Source of the DNA: Akkermansia muciniphila
GTDB taxonomy: Bacteria > Verrucomicrobiota > Verrucomicrobiia > Verrucomicrobiales > Akkermansiaceae
Assembly (NCBI RefSeq): GCF_030848305.1
Contig: NZ_CP114598.1
Location: forward strand, 2,586,076 to 2,650,075
DNA: 64,000 nt
Direction: 5' to 3'
Shown piece by piece: positions 18,567 through 29,474 of this stretch (its first letter is position 1; each line of letters opens with the position of its first letter). Made by a program: the position numbers and the translations under genes. The notes beneath the pieces are model-generated. The model was not told where the DNA came from. It did not search any database and saw only the letters and a program-made list of their open reading frames with translations.

Positions 18567-18926
18567 CTAAGGGCGCCTGCTTCTTTTTTCACCGGACACC
18601 TTTTTCTTCCTCCCCTCCGGAACCGCCGGAGCAGCCAGAACGGAGCATGTTTCCCTGACAAGGGAGGAGATGGCCCGGTCATCGTCCAGCTCCGTCACCA
18701 GGAAATGCGGCCTGGCGCCGGGATAGGGACAGCCCTGCTCCTGTTGCGGAAACATCTTCAACCCCGGCTCCGTTATCTTGACATACAACTGGTTGTCACA
18801 CACCAAACCGAAGAATGTCCGGCCGCAGTACAATCCGTAGTCCCCAAACATTTTTCTGAAGGAAATATCCCCGGCATGCCGGAGCTGGAAACAAATATAC
18901 TCTACTACATCCGGGGAAGAAGCCAT
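18567..18926 (-). CDS. TfoX N-terminal domain protein
   Basis: 119 residues from the ATG at 18926 (ATG at 18941 is an alternative). The domain signature is clear: ISFRKMFGDYGLYCGRTFFGLVCDNQLYVKIT, followed by a region of about 30 residues and a basic tail (GRKKKVSGEKRSRRP). TfoX/Sxy-type domains occur in a competence regulator and in many short stand-alone proteins of unknown role; the C-terminal TfoX domain is absent. Function here is not known. Confidence 0.75.
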   Translation of the reverse strand: MASSPDVVEYICFQLRHAGDISFRKMFGDYGLYCGRTFFGLVCDNQLYVKITEPGLKMFPQQEQGCPYPGARPHFLVTELDDDRAISSLVRETCSVLAAPAVPEGRKKKVSGEKRSRRP

Positions 18927-19205
18927 GCCGAACTCTCTCATGCCTCCCTTACCCGCTGCAAGAAGCAAATGACAGCCGGGAAGGCTGACGGCAGGAACGA
19001 GGCATCCCCGTTATTGACGGGAAAAGGCGCAGCATGCCCCACGGAGTCATGACGGACGGCATCCATGCCGCCGCGGCCGCTCCGTAAGAAGATCCTCTCC
19101 CGCCCCTGCCCGGCAAGCCACGAACGGCGGCAATTCCGTCCGCACGAAGCCATTCTTATGATTGCCCTGACGAATCTTTTTATTCATGATGCCCATGAAC
19201 CTTCC

Positions 19206-19970
19206 ATGACCGCCGCGTCCGACATCCTCAGGAAACCAGCCTGCATCTCCCGTCAGGAAGCCCCCTCCCTTATGGAAGGGGCCGGAACCTGCCGGACGGA
19301 AGACGGCGATCAAAACACCTCCGCGAGCCGTCCGGAAAGTCATGAAACTACGGGGAAAAACCCGGCGACAGGGAAAAAGAAAGGAGGCAGGTTCCGCCTG
19401 TACTGGAAAGAAGAGCCTGTGGAGAAACGGAAAGCTCCCCGACCGCGGAGCGGGCGCGTTATCCTGCTCAACGGAGCCTCCAGCGCGGGAAAAAGCACGC
19501 TGGCCCGGAACTTGCGGCTTCTGCTGAAAGAGGAAGCCATGATTTTCTCCATGGACGATTATCTGGCCATGAGCCAGGGAAAGCATGAAACCGCCCTGGA
19601 TGCCGTCAGGGAATCCGGCCTGCCCTTCATTGAATCTTTCCACGCCGCCATTGCAGAGGCGGCCCGGAAAGGCGCCCTGGTCATCGTGGACCACGTCATC
19701 GGCGAATCCCCCCGCTGGATTCAGGACCTCCTGAACCGCCTGGACGGCATCCCCCGCATCCTGGTCAAAGTGGAATGCCGTCAGGATGTTCTGCTGGAGC
19801 GCGAGCGGCGCCGCACTGACCGGACCCCAGCCCCGGCCCATGCCCAGCGCCAGCACGCGGGCATCCACCGCCATTTCCCGCATGATTTCTCCATAGACAC
19901 TTCCGAAGACGCTCCCCGAAAATGCGCCATGCGGCTCATCAGCCTCCTGCCGGGAGAATTCCTGCCCTGA
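19206..19970 (+). CDS. Chloramphenicol phosphotransferase-like P-loop kinase
   Basis: The C-terminal 170 residues match the CPT-like P-loop family: VILLNGASSAGKSTLARNL (Walker A, GASSAGKS), a likely Walker-B-like VIVDHVIGE, and VKVECRQDVLLERERRR. Family members are about 180 residues, so the Lys/Arg-rich N-terminal part is extra and the start is uncertain (in-frame ATGs at 19158, 19206 and 19272; the frame is open from 19065). CPT inactivates chloramphenicol by phosphorylation, but most relatives have unknown substrates; resistance should not be assumed. Confidence 0.6.
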   Translation: MTAASDILRKPACISRQEAPSLMEGAGTCRTEDGDQNTSASRPESHETTGKNPATGKKKGGRFRLYWKEEPVEKRKAPRPRSGRVILLNGASSAGKSTLARNLRLLLKEEAMIFSMDDYLAMSQGKHETALDAVRESGLPFIESFHAAIAEAARKGALVIVDHVIGESPRWIQDLLNRLDGIPRILVKVECRQDVLLERERRRTDRTPAPAHAQRQHAGIHRHFPHDFSIDTSEDAPRKCAMRLISLLPGEFLP

Positions 19971-20099
19971 TGCCGCGGGAACAGGCGGCAGCCTCCCATT
20001 TGGGAAAACGGGCTGTTCCCGCAAACATGCCGGAAAGACATGAATAGGACTTTACAGAACCGCCTTCGTTACGGTAGCCTGTGCCCGCGCTTGTTGCAT

Positions 20100-20187
20100 G
20101 GAGAGATGGCAGAGCGGTTTAATGCAGCGGTCTTGAAAACCGCCGTGGGGCAACCCACCGTGGGTTCGAATCCCACTCTCTCCGCCA
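20100..20187 (+). tRNA. tRNA-Ser (UGA)
   Basis: A full cloverleaf: acceptor GGAGAGA pairs with TCTCTCC, followed by G and an encoded CCA. The anticodon stem GCGGT/ACCGC holds the loop CTTGAAA, giving anticodon TGA. A long variable arm typical of class II serine tRNAs (GTGGGGCAACCCAC) and a GTTCGAATC T loop are present. Confidence 0.95.
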
Positions 20188-20311
20188 AACTTCTTTAATG
20201 CCGGGCACAAGCCATGCCTGTTTTCGCGGAACAGAAAAAGGCAGACGAATACGGCGACCGCCCCGGCATTCCCGGAACGGCCCTGAGTGTCTTATCAATC
20301 CTTCCTCCCGC

Positions 20312-23300
20312 CTAAGACTCTCCATCCAGTTCCCGGCGGATGTATTCCGCCGTGGGAGAGTCTTTTTTGGCTATCTGTTCCGGCGTGCCTTCCGCCACGA
20401 TGGTTCCTCCGGCATCGCCGGGGCCGGGGCCCATGTCGATGACGTAGTCCGCTTCCGCCATGATTTCCGTGTTATGTTCAATGACGATGACGGTGTTTCC
20501 CTGGTCCGCCAGACGGTGCAACACGTCAATGAGCAGCCGCACATCCCGCGGATGCAGGCCGATGGAGGGTTCTTCAATCAGGTACAGGTCTCCGGGCAGC
20601 TCCCTGCCTTTCATCAGGGCGTTCCGGCTGACGCGCCGGCCCTTGATGAGTTCCGTCACCAGCTTGAGCCGCTGGGCCTCCCCGCCGGAAAGCGTGTTGG
20701 AGGCCTGCCCCAGCGTCAGATAGCCCAGGCCGGTTTCCGACAGCAGTTTGAGGGGGTCCGAGATGCGGGGCTGGCTTTCAAAAAATTCCGCCGCTTCCGC
20801 AAAGTCCATCTGGAGCACGTCCGCAATGGTCTTCCCCTTGTACCTCACGGTCAGGGTGGCGGCGTTGTAGCGTTTGCCCCGGCAGGTCTCGCACGGCACA
20901 TAGCAGGGGGGCAGGAAGTCCATTTCCAGCTTTTGCATGCCCGTACCCTTGCAGGATTCACAGTTGCCCTGCCCCGTATTGAAGGAGAAGCGGCCGCGGT
21001 CAAAGCCCAGCCTGCGGGCGTCAGCCGTCTGCGCGAACAGGGTCCGGATGTCGTCCAGGAAACCCACGTAGGTGGCTGGGGTGGAACGGGGCGTTTTGCC
21101 GATGGGGCTCTGGTCCACGCCGTACACCATGCGGATGGAGTCAAAGCCGGAAGAGGTTTTCCATAATTTTCTCTGGTCCCTCGTGAGCTTGTCGCCGATG
21201 GCCTGGCGCGCAGCCAGACGGATGGTTCCCGTCATCAGGGAGGTTTTCCCCGCACCGGACACGCCGGTGAGCACCGTCAGCCGTCCCTTGGGAATGGCCG
21301 CGTTCACGTCCTTCAGATTGTGCAGGCGGCAGCCCTCCACGCGCAACCACGCGGATTCATCCTTTTTGGAAGGAATCCTGCGCCTTTTCCCGCGGTAGGG
21401 GTGCCTGGGCTTATGGTGCAGGGCCGCGCCCGTGACGGAGTCCGGCATGGCGGCCAGTTCCTCAAAGGTGCCCTGGGCCATGATTCTGCCGCCGTGGATG
21501 CCGGCTCCCGGCCCCATGTCCACAATATGGTCCGCGCACCTCATGGTATCTTCATCATGTTCCACCACCAGCAGGGTGTTGCCCCGGCGTTTGAGTTCAT
21601 CCAGCGTGCCCAGCAGCAATTCGTTGTCCCGCGGATGCAGGCCGATGGTCGGTTCATCCAGCACGTACAGCACGCCGCGGAGGTGGGAGCCCAGCTGGGA
21701 AGCCAGGCGGATGCGCTGGGTTTCCCCGCCGGAGAGCGTCGTGGCGCTCCGGTCAAGGGAAAGGTAGCCCAGCCCCACCCGCTGGAGAAAGTCGAGGCGC
21801 TGCGTGATTTCCGCCACGACGTCACGGGCAATGAGCGCTTCCTCCCGTTCAAATCGCCACCCTTTGACCAGTTCCGCGGCGGCCACGGCAGGCAGGGAGG
21901 CAATGTCACCGGGAGTCACGCCCTGAAGCCGCACGGAGCGGGCAAATTCATTCAACCGCACGCCCCGGCAGGCAGGGCAGGTTGTTATTCCCTTGTCATC
22001 GTCCGCCTGCCGCGCCAGTTCCCTGTCATATTTCAATTCGGCTTCCAGCAGGGATTGCGCCTGGTCTTCCTTTACTTTCCCCTTGCCGACGATTCCATGC
22101 CCGCGGCATACGGGGCACCACCCGCGCGGAGAGTTGAAGGAGAACGTGTACGGTTCCAGTTCCGGGAAGGATTGCCCGCAGGAGGCGCATGCCAGCCTGG
22201 TGCCCATCAGTTCCGGGCGGCCGGAACCGGGCGGGAGCACTTGCAGAAACCCTTCCCCCATCTCCAGCGCGGCATGAACCGCCCCGGCAAGCTTTTCCGG
22301 CGGCCAGGAGGCCTCCGGCCGTGCAACGACCAGGTCCAGGTCATGGCTGGAATAGCGGTCCAGCGGCTGGAATCCGCTCAGGGGAACCAGTTTGCCGTCC
22401 ACCCACATTTCCTCATATCCCTTTCCTTCCGCCCAGCGGGCCAGGTCGGCGTAATGCCCCTTGCGCCCCCTGACGAGGGGGGCCAGCAACGCGAGCCCGC
22501 CATGTTTTTTCAGATCCCTCGCCACCAGCTCCACCACTTCGGATTCCGACCTTTTGCCCACCGGAACGCCGCACTGCGGGCAATAGGCCTGCCCCAGTTT
22601 GGCATACAGCAGACGCATGAATTGCCAGATTTCCGTAACGGTTCCCACGGTGGATTTGGTGCCTCCGCGGGACATGTTCTGTTCAATAGCCACCGTGGGG
22701 GGCAATCCGGTCAGGCGGTCAATGTCCGGACTTTCCAGCTGTTCCGTGAATTGCCGGGCGTACGGGGACATGACGTCCATGAAACGCCGCTGCCCTTCCG
22801 CGAAAAAGATATCAAAGGCCAGGGAGCTCTTCCCGGAGCCGGAAAGCCCGGTCAGCACGGTCATTTCTCCCCGCGGCACGTCCAGATCCACGTTTTTCAG
22901 GTTGTGGTGGCGCGCTCCCCGCAGGGCCATGACGCCTTCCGGTATATCCATGTCCGCGGATTCCGGGACGGCGGCGTCCGTAGGGTCGTAAACGGAAGGG
23001 TTGCCTTCCAGCACATCCCTGAGGTATTTGCCCGTATATCCCTTTCCGGCGGCTACAATTTCCTCCGGCGTGCCCGTGGCCACCACATGGCCGCCTCCGG
23101 CGCCGCCCTCAGGCCCCAGGTCAATCACGTAGTCCGCGGATTTGATGAACTCCGGGTTGTGTTCGATGACCAGCAGGGTATGCCCCTGTTCCACCAGCTC
23201 CCGGAACACGGCCAGCAAAACTTCAATGTCCGCAAAGTGAAGCCCCGTTCCCGGCTCGTCCAGAATCAGCATCTTGGAGCTGTTCGCGCCGGAACCGATC

Positions 23301-25834
23301 TGGTCCAGCAGGATTTTAGCCAGCTTCAGGCGCTGGTTTTCACCGCCGGAAAGGGTATTCAGAGGCTGCCCCAGGGTCAGGTGCCCCAGCCCTACGCGCT
23401 GAAGCACGCCCAGCTTGGAAGCGATGCGGGAGGCTTTGGCCCCTTTTTCCGCGCTGAAGCATTCCAGCGCAGCCGCTACCGTCATGCCGAGCACGTCCGC
23501 AATATTCCTGCCGTCACGGTACACGCTCAGCACTTCACTCCCGTACCGGGAGCCGCGGCACAGCGGACACTGCACGAAAATGTCGGAAAGAAACTGCATT
23601 TCCACCTTCTCACTCCCCATGCCCATGCAGCGCGGACACCGGCCGTCCCCGCTGTTGAAGGAGAAGAAACCGGGCTTCATGCCGCGCACGCGGGCCGTCT
23701 CCGTTTCCGCGAAGAGGGAGCGTATTTCTTCAAAAACTCCGGCATAAACGGCAGGGGTGGAGCGCGGGGTGCGGACGATGGGGCTCTGGTCCACCATCAC
23801 CACCTCATCCAGATGTTCCCAGCCCTTGATGGACTTGACGCGGGCAGGTTCTTCCTCACATACGGCCCCTTTCTCCACCAGCGCGTTCAGGTAAAGAACA
23901 TCGTGGGCCAGGGTGCTTTTCCCGGACCCGCTGACGCCTGTCAGGCAAGTGAAGACGCCCAGGGGCACTTTCACGTCCAGTTTGCGCAGGTTATGGCGCG
24001 TAGCGCCGGATACGGTCAGAAACCGGCGCGGCTTGCGCCTCTTTTTGGGCACCGCGATGCGTCGCCTGCCGGAAAGAAAAGCCCCCGTCAGGGATTCCGC
24101 AATTTCTCCAATCCGGGCAGGCTCCCCGGAATAAACCAGCCTTCCCCCTTCCCGTCCGGAACCGGGGCCCATGTCCACCAGGCAGTCCGCGGCGCGCATG
24201 ACCGCTTCCTCATGCTCCACCACCACCAGGGTGTTCCCGCGCTTTTTGAGCCGGTTCATGGCGGAAATCAAACGGGACGTATCGCGGGGATGAAGTCCAA
24301 CGGTAGGTTCATCCAGCACAAACAGCGTATCCGTCAGGGATGCGCCCAGACAGGTGGTCAGGCTCACGCGTTCAATTTCCCCTCCGGACAGGGACCGCGT
24401 GGAGCGGTCGGACGTCAGGTAGCCCAATCCCACTTCATTCAGATATTCCAGGCGGCTCCTGAGTTCCGCCACGGCATGTTTCAAGCCGGGGTCTTCATCC
24501 GCCCGCGGCGTCACATACCTATCCACCCAGGCCAGCAGTTCATCCATGGGCATGCCGGAAAGTTCCGGCATACTTTTGCCGCCCACCTTGAATTGAAGGG
24601 CTTCCGGCCTCAGGCGCAAACCGTGGCAGGAGGGGCATTCCTGATATGTGCGGAAACGGCTCAGATACACCCGCACGTGCATCTTATGCGTGCGGCTTTC
24701 CAGATATTTGAAAAAGCCCGCAATGCCGTACCACAGCCCCTGTTCATACATTTCATCCGGGTCATCGCCATCACCGTACAGCAGCCAGTCCCGCTCCCAT
24801 TGCTTCAAATCCTTCCACGGCACATCCAGACGGACTTTGCGGGCGTTTTTGCGCCAGCCGCGCATCAGGTCCCGCTTGCATTCGGAAAAGACTTTCCCGT
24901 CCCCCTCAAAAATATGGATGGCCCCGTCATGAACGCTGAGTTCCGGCTTGATGCACCGGTTGTAGTCAATCGTGATGACGCGCCCGTAGCCGCGGCATTC
25001 CGGGCACGCCCCCAGGGGGGAATTGAAAGAAAACAGGCCCGGCCGCGGCTCCATCAGCGGATGCCAGTCCCCGCGGAATTTCAAAACGGACAGCCAGACG
25101 CCGTCCACACGGGGAATCACATGGGCCACGCCGCCGCCCAGGCGCATGGCCGTTTCCAGCGCTTCCAGCCTGCGTTCCCTCTGGTCTTCCGTCAGCCTCA
25201 CGCGGTCCTGAACCACCAGCAGCGGTTCTCCTTCCTCCAGCGTCCAATCCTCATCCTCCAGCCGGAGGGTCTCTCCATGCGCAAAAGCGCGCAAGTACCC
25301 CTGTGCCACCAGATTCCTTTTCAACGCGGGAAGATCCACAGATTCGGGCCGCGCCACCTCCAGGCAAACCATCACTTCCGTTCCGGCGGGGAAGTCCGCA
25401 TGCAGTTTTTCATCAATGGTGCCCGGCGTTTCCGGCTTGATTTCCCGTCCTGTTTCCGGGTCAATGCCCACGGCCAGACGGGCGAAAACAAACTTCCAGT
25501 AATCATTCAGCCCCGTCATGGTCCCCACCGTGGAGCGGGATGTCCTGACGGAGTTGCGCTGATGCAGGGCGATGGCCGGAAGAATATTCTCTACGGCGTC
25601 CACGTCCGGCTTGTCCATGCGGTCCATGAACTGGCGCACGTACGGGGAAAAAGTTTCCATATAACGCCGCTGGCCTTCCGCGTACAGCGTGTGCATGGCC
25701 AGACTTGTTTTCCCCGAGCCGGAAGGTCCCGTCACCACCGTCAGCCGCCCCAGGGGAATATCCACATCCACATTCTGCAAATTATGCTCACGGGCGCCGC
25801 GGATGCGGATGCGCCCATCCTCGCAATGACTCAT
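20312..25834 (-). CDS. uvrA: Double-length UvrA, excinuclease ABC subunit A
   Basis: 1840 residues, about twice the usual UvrA length, made of two tandem UvrA units. Four ABC modules are visible: Walker A motifs [36 protein letters not shown] and [11 protein letters not shown]; four LSGGE signatures ([40 protein letters not shown]); and several Cys pairs of the zinc modules ([32 protein letters not shown]). UvrA finds DNA lesions for nucleotide excision repair with UvrB. Double-length UvrA is known in Chlamydiae and some other groups. A palindrome near the start suggests regulation. No frameshift joins the halves; it is one open frame. Confidence 0.95.
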   Translation of the reverse strand: MSHCEDGRIRIRGAREHNLQNVDVDIPLGRLTVVTGPSGSGKTSLAMHTLYAEGQRRYMETFSPYVRQFMDRMDKPDVDAVENILPAIALHQRNSVRTSRSTVGTMTGLNDYWKFVFARLAVGIDPETGREIKPETPGTIDEKLHADFPAGTEVMVCLEVARPESVDLPALKRNLVAQGYLRAFAHGETLRLEDEDWTLEEGEPLLVVQDRVRLTEDQRERRLEALETAMRLGGGVAHVIPRVDGVWLSVLKFRGDWHPLMEPRPGLFSFNSPLGACPECRGYGRVITIDYNRCIKPELSVHDGAIHIFEGDGKVFSECKRDLMRGWRKNARKVRLDVPWKDLKQWERDWLLYGDGDDPDEMYEQGLWYGIAGFFKYLESRTHKMHVRVYLSRFRTYQECPSCHGLRLRPEALQFKVGGKSMPELSGMPMDELLAWVDRYVTPRADEDPGLKHAVAELRSRLEYLNEVGLGYLTSDRSTRSLSGGEIERVSLTTCLGASLTDTLFVLDEPTVGLHPRDTSRLISAMNRLKKRGNTLVVVEHEEAVMRAADCLVDMGPGSGREGGRLVYSGEPARIGEIAESLTGAFLSGRRRIAVPKKRRKPRRFLTVSGATRHNLRKLDVKVPLGVFTCLTGVSGSGKSTLAHDVLYLNALVEKGAVCEEEPARVKSIKGWEHLDEVVMVDQSPIVRTPRSTPAVYAGVFEEIRSLFAETETARVRGMKPGFFSFNSGDGRCPRCMGMGSEKVEMQFLSDIFVQCPLCRGSRYGSEVLSVYRDGRNIADVLGMTVAAALECFSAEKGAKASRIASKLGVLQRVGLGHLTLGQPLNTLSGGENQRLKLAKILLDQIGSGANSSKMLILDEPGTGLHFADIEVLLAVFRELVEQGHTLLVIEHNPEFIKSADYVIDLGPEGGAGGGHVVATGTPEEIVAAGKGYTGKYLRDVLEGNPSVYDPTDAAVPESADMDIPEGVMALRGARHHNLKNVDLDVPRGEMTVLTGLSGSGKSSLAFDIFFAEGQRRFMDVMSPYARQFTEQLESPDIDRLTGLPPTVAIEQNMSRGGTKSTVGTVTEIWQFMRLLYAKLGQAYCPQCGVPVGKRSESEVVELVARDLKKHGGLALLAPLVRGRKGHYADLARWAEGKGYEEMWVDGKLVPLSGFQPLDRYSSHDLDLVVARPEASWPPEKLAGAVHAALEMGEGFLQVLPPGSGRPELMGTRLACASCGQSFPELEPYTFSFNSPRGWCPVCRGHGIVGKGKVKEDQAQSLLEAELKYDRELARQADDDKGITTCPACRGVRLNEFARSVRLQGVTPGDIASLPAVAAAELVKGWRFEREEALIARDVVAEITQRLDFLQRVGLGYLSLDRSATTLSGGETQRIRLASQLGSHLRGVLYVLDEPTIGLHPRDNELLLGTLDELKRRGNTLLVVEHDEDTMRCADHIVDMGPGAGIHGGRIMAQGTFEELAAMPDSVTGAALHHKPRHPYRGKRRRIPSKKDESAWLRVEGCRLHNLKDVNAAIPKGRLTVLTGVSGAGKTSLMTGTIRLAARQAIGDKLTRDQRKLWKTSSGFDSIRMVYGVDQSPIGKTPRSTPATYVGFLDDIRTLFAQTADARRLGFDRGRFSFNTGQGNCESCKGTGMQKLEMDFLPPCYVPCETCRGKRYNAATLTVRYKGKTIADVLQMDFAEAAEFFESQPRISDPLKLLSETGLGYLTLGQASNTLSGGEAQRLKLVTELIKGRRVSRNALMKGRELPGDLYLIEEPSIGLHPRDVRLLIDVLHRLADQGNTVIVIEHNTEIMAEADYVIDMGPGPGDAGGTIVAEGTPEQIAKKDSPTAEYIRRELDGES

Positions 25835-25843
25835 GGAGAAAGA

Positions 25844-25869
25844 ATATTATTAATTTGGAATCATTCCAA
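25844..25869 (-). promoter_or_regulatory. uvrA promoter region with 15-bp palindrome
   Basis: On the minus strand TAATAT (25844-25849) lies 9 bases before the uvrA ATG, close enough for a nearly leaderless mRNA. Just upstream is a perfect palindrome TTGGAATGATTCCAA (25855-25869), where a repressor would block the promoter. It matches neither the E. coli nor the Bacillus LexA box, so its regulator is unknown. Confidence 0.4.
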
Positions 25870-25959
25870 GAGAAGCGCCTGTCATGAATCCGGGTTTCCA
25901 GCGGCGTCCAGCCAGGTCCAGCCTATTACGTCATCATCGGCACAAATGGAGGGCCGTGC

Positions 25960-25987
25960 TTGCATTTCTTCCGGCAGCCGCTAGTAT
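25960..25987 (+). promoter_or_regulatory. Candidate secA promoter
   Basis: TTGCAT (25960-25965), a 16-base spacer and TAGTAT (25982-25987), about 59 bases upstream of the secA ATG. Match and spacing are reasonable for a housekeeping sigma factor; no start site is proven. Confidence 0.4.
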
Positions 25988-26046
25988 TTTTCGATTCTTA
26001 GACCGCTGAAAGCGACTCTACCTCGTCAATTTTCAACAAGACAAAG

Positions 26047-29000
26047 ATGATTAAGTGGATTCTAACCAAGATTGTCGGCACTAAAAACCAGCGTGAAGTG
26101 CGCCGTCTGCGCCCCATTGTGGAACAAATCGTTTCCATTGAAGAATCATGGAACGGCAAGGGACAGGAATTCCTGCTTGAGAAAACGAAGGAATGGCAGG
26201 GGTACCTCCATCGCTTCCTCCCCATGGATCTGCCCCCCGTGCGCATTGTGGAAGCCGCGCCCAGGGAAGAGCTGGAGGAAATAGCCGCCAAACTGAACGC
26301 CCGTTTTGAATCCCTGAAAGAAGAATTCGCTTCCCTCCCCACGGTGGAAGCCACCCCCGCCTCCATTGAAGAAGGGAAAGCCGCCTGGAACAACATCACG
26401 CCCCAGTTTGACAAGCTGCGCGAACGTTATCTGAACCAGATACTGCCGGAGGCCTTTGCCGCCGTCAAACACGGCGCCCGCCTGCTCTGCGGGGAAGAAC
26501 GCGATATCTGCGGACAAAAACAGGTTTGGGACATGGTCCACTTTGACGTGCAGCTACTGGGCGGCATTGCCCTGCACCGCGGCTACATTGCGGAAATGGC
26601 CACGGGAGAAGGGAAAACGCTTGTCGCCACCCTCCCCGTTTACCTGAACGCCCTGACCGGCATGGGCGTGCATGTGGTGACCGTGAACGATTACCTGGCG
26701 CGCCGCGACTCCGAATGGATGGGCATGCTCTTCCAGTTCCTGGGGCTGACTGTCGGCTGCATCCAGAGCATGATGCCCTCCCAGCTCCGCCGGGAGCAAT
26801 ACGCCTGCGACATCACTTACGGCACCAACGCCGAATTCGGCTTCGACTACCTGCGTGACAACGGCATGGCAACCTCCAAGTCCGAACAGGTGCAGCGCGG
26901 GCACTACTTCTCCATTGTGGACGAAGTGGACTCCATCCTTATTGACGAGGCCCGCACCCCCCTCATCATTTCCGGCCCCGCGGTCGTCACCCGGGAACAG
27001 CAGTATGATACCCTGCGCCCCGCCATTGAGCGCGTGGTGAAGGCCCAGACGGACCTTTGCAACGAACTGATGGCGCAGGCCCTGAAAGCCCAGGAGGAAG
27101 GCCGCACGGAAGAAGTGGGCCGCTGCCTGTTCAAAGTAAAAATGGGCCAGCCCCGCCACCGCGCCTTCCTGCGCGCCATGCAGGACCCCGAGCTGCGCCG
27201 CATCGTGGAAAAATATGAACTGACCCTTTACCAGGATACCCGCAAGAAGGAACTCTACAAGCTGAAGGAGGAAATGTTCTTCACCGTGGATGAAAAAACC
27301 CACGACGCCGACCTGATGGAAAAAGGCAGGGAAGTCATCTCCCCCGGCCATCCGGAAGATTTCGTGCTGCCGGATCTGGGAACCGCCTTCGCGGAAATGG
27401 ACGAAGACCCGCGCCTGACGGAAAAAGACAAACTGCGCCGCAAAAATGAACTGACCAAACAGCTTGACGAAACGGGAGCGCGCCTGCACACCACCTCCCA
27501 GCTGCTGAAGGCCTACTGCATTTACGAAAAAGACGTGGAATACGTCGTCAAGGAAGGCAAGGTCATCATCATCGACCAGAATACGGGCCGCGAAATGCCG
27601 GGACGCCGCTGGAGCGACGGTCTGCACCAGGCGGTGGAAGCCAAGGAAGGCGTGGAAGTGGAACGTGAAAACCAGACGTACGCGACCATCACCATCCAGA
27701 ACTACTTCCGCCTGTACAAAAAACTGGCGGGCATGACCGGCACGGCGGAAACGGAAGCCGCGGAATTCCATGATATTTACAAGCTGGACGTTCTTCCCAT
27801 CCCGACCAACCGCCCCTGCATCCGCAAGGACCAGAATGACCTCATCTTCAAATCCCGCCGTGAAAAATTCAATGCGGTGGTCAATAAAATCCAGGAACTT
27901 CACGACAAAGGCCAGCCCATCCTGATTGGCACGGCCAGCGTGGACGCCTCCGAAACGCTCTCCCGCATGCTCAAGAGGGCCAAAATCCCCCATGAAGTGC
28001 TGAACGCCAAAAACCACCAGCGCGAAGCGGAAATCGTGGCGCAGGCCGGCAAGCGCGGAGCCGTCACCGTCTCCACCAACATGGCGGGCCGCGGCACGGA
28101 CATCAAGCTGGGCGAAGGCGTAGCCGACCTCGGCGGCCTCTTCGTTCTGGGTACGGAACGCCATGAATCCCGCCGCATTGACCGCCAGCTGCGCGGCCGC
28201 TGCTCCCGCCAGGGGGACCCCGGCGCCTCACAGTTCTTCATCTCCTTTGAAGACGACCTGATGCGCAACTTCGGCGCGGCGGAACGCATGACCAAGATGA
28301 TGGAACGCCTGGGCGTAGCCGACGGCGAAGCCTTGGAACACAGTTTCCTGAACAAATCCGTGGAATCCGCCCAGAAACGGGTGGAACAGCGCAACTACAT
28401 GTGGCGCAAGCACGTGCTGGACTATGACGACGTGATGAACAAGCAGCGCGAAATCGTTTACGGATACCGGAATGAAGTGCTCTCCACGGAAAACCCGCGT
28501 GAAATGATTTACGATATTCTGGAAGAAGTAATCGCTACGCGCGCCCATGAATTCCTGGACCCGGATGCGGAAGGCGTCACCCACCCGGACGAATTGCTCG
28601 CCTGGATGAACGCATCCTTCCCGCTGGGACTCACGGCAGAGGCTGCCAAACTGGAAGAACGGCCCATAGACGACACCATCGCCTTCCTCACTGACAAGGT
28701 CAAGGCTACTTACGAAGACAAGGCCTCCCGCGAACGCCCGGAATACCTGGACCACATGGAACGCCAGATCATCCTGGGGGCCATTGACAAAATGTGGCAG
28801 GAACACCTGTACAACATGGACTCCCTGCGGGAAGGCGTGCGCCTCCGCGCCCAGGGGCAGAAAGACCCCCTGGTGGAATACAAATCGGAAGCCTACGATC
28901 TCTTCATCACCCTGATGGAAAGCATCAAGGGAGAAGCCATCAGCAACCTCTTCAAGAGCACCACCAACCTGGACGCCTTTGAGGACTTCCTGGCCAGCCT

Positions 29001-29400
29001 GCCCCAGTTCGAATCTTCCGACGAAAACCAGGAAGGCGGAACCAGCCTGCCTGAAATCGGTTTTGACGGCATGCCTTCGGACCTGCTCTCAGCCCTGAGG
29101 GAACAAGTCTCCCGGGTACGTGAACAACAAGCCGCCCAGCAGGCGGAACCGGAACAGGCCCCGGCCGTCATTTCCGACGCCACTACCATTGGGGAAGGTT
29201 ACAAACCCGCCGTGGCGGAACCCAAACTGGTCATGCCCAAGCGCAAGGTCAGCGTCGTCCTCCGCAGGGAGGAAGCCTCCCAGGCGCCGGCGGCAACGCC
29301 CTCCTCCGGAGACGGGGAAGAAACTGCCGTTACTCTGGACTCCCAGGACTTCGCGGAAACCATGGACAACCGGGATTCTGCGGATACCCGCACATTCTAA
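26047..29400 (+). CDS. secA: Preprotein translocase ATPase SecA
   Basis: 1117 residues, longer than typical SecA (about 900). Motor motifs are intact: Walker A MATGEGKTLVATL near residue 184, VDEVDSILIDEARTPLIISG near 292, MAGMTGTAETEA and GRGTDIKLGEGV in the second ATPase domain. The extra length includes an insertion-like stretch around residues 340-400 and a long acidic, Pro/Ala-rich C-terminus. The usual C-terminal zinc motif (CxCxSGx8CH) is absent. SecA drives secretory proteins through SecYEG at the inner membrane. Confidence 0.97.
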   Translation: MIKWILTKIVGTKNQREVRRLRPIVEQIVSIEESWNGKGQEFLLEKTKEWQGYLHRFLPMDLPPVRIVEAAPREELEEIAAKLNARFESLKEEFASLPTVEATPASIEEGKAAWNNITPQFDKLRERYLNQILPEAFAAVKHGARLLCGEERDICGQKQVWDMVHFDVQLLGGIALHRGYIAEMATGEGKTLVATLPVYLNALTGMGVHVVTVNDYLARRDSEWMGMLFQFLGLTVGCIQSMMPSQLRREQYACDITYGTNAEFGFDYLRDNGMATSKSEQVQRGHYFSIVDEVDSILIDEARTPLIISGPAVVTREQQYDTLRPAIERVVKAQTDLCNELMAQALKAQEEGRTEEVGRCLFKVKMGQPRHRAFLRAMQDPELRRIVEKYELTLYQDTRKKELYKLKEEMFFTVDEKTHDADLMEKGREVISPGHPEDFVLPDLGTAFAEMDEDPRLTEKDKLRRKNELTKQLDETGARLHTTSQLLKAYCIYEKDVEYVVKEGKVIIIDQNTGREMPGRRWSDGLHQAVEAKEGVEVERENQTYATITIQNYFRLYKKLAGMTGTAETEAAEFHDIYKLDVLPIPTNRPCIRKDQNDLIFKSRREKFNAVVNKIQELHDKGQPILIGTASVDASETLSRMLKRAKIPHEVLNAKNHQREAEIVAQAGKRGAVTVSTNMAGRGTDIKLGEGVADLGGLFVLGTERHESRRIDRQLRGRCSRQGDPGASQFFISFEDDLMRNFGAAERMTKMMERLGVADGEALEHSFLNKSVESAQKRVEQRNYMWRKHVLDYDDVMNKQREIVYGYRNEVLSTENPREMIYDILEEVIATRAHEFLDPDAEGVTHPDELLAWMNASFPLGLTAEAAKLEERPIDDTIAFLTDKVKATYEDKASRERPEYLDHMERQIILGAIDKMWQEHLYNMDSLREGVRLRAQGQKDPLVEYKSEAYDLFITLMESIKGEAISNLFKSTTNLDAFEDFLASLPQFESSDENQEGGTSLPEIGFDGMPSDLLSALREQVSRVREQQAAQQAEPEQAPAVISDATTIGEGYKPAVAEPKLVMPKRKVSVVLRREEASQAPAATPSSGDGEETAVTLDSQDFAETMDNRDSADTRTF

Positions 29401-29474
29401 AAACGCCACGCATCATTTACAGACCGGGGGAAGCGGATATTCCCGTTCCCCCGGCCCCAAACTTCCGGTCCGCC

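Noticed and set aside
19206..19970. Chloramphenicol resistance gene
   Set aside because: Only the P-loop phosphotransferase fold is supported; substrate residues of true CPT cannot be confirmed, so resistance is not claimed.
21320..25984. Very long open frame of about 1550 codons on the plus strand
   Set aside because: It is exactly antisense to uvrA, rich in His/Gln/Arg/Gly with no domain; a mirror of GC-rich codon use.
26554..28164. Open frame of about 536 codons on the minus strand inside secA
   Set aside because: Antisense shadow of a well-supported gene; composition is not protein-like.
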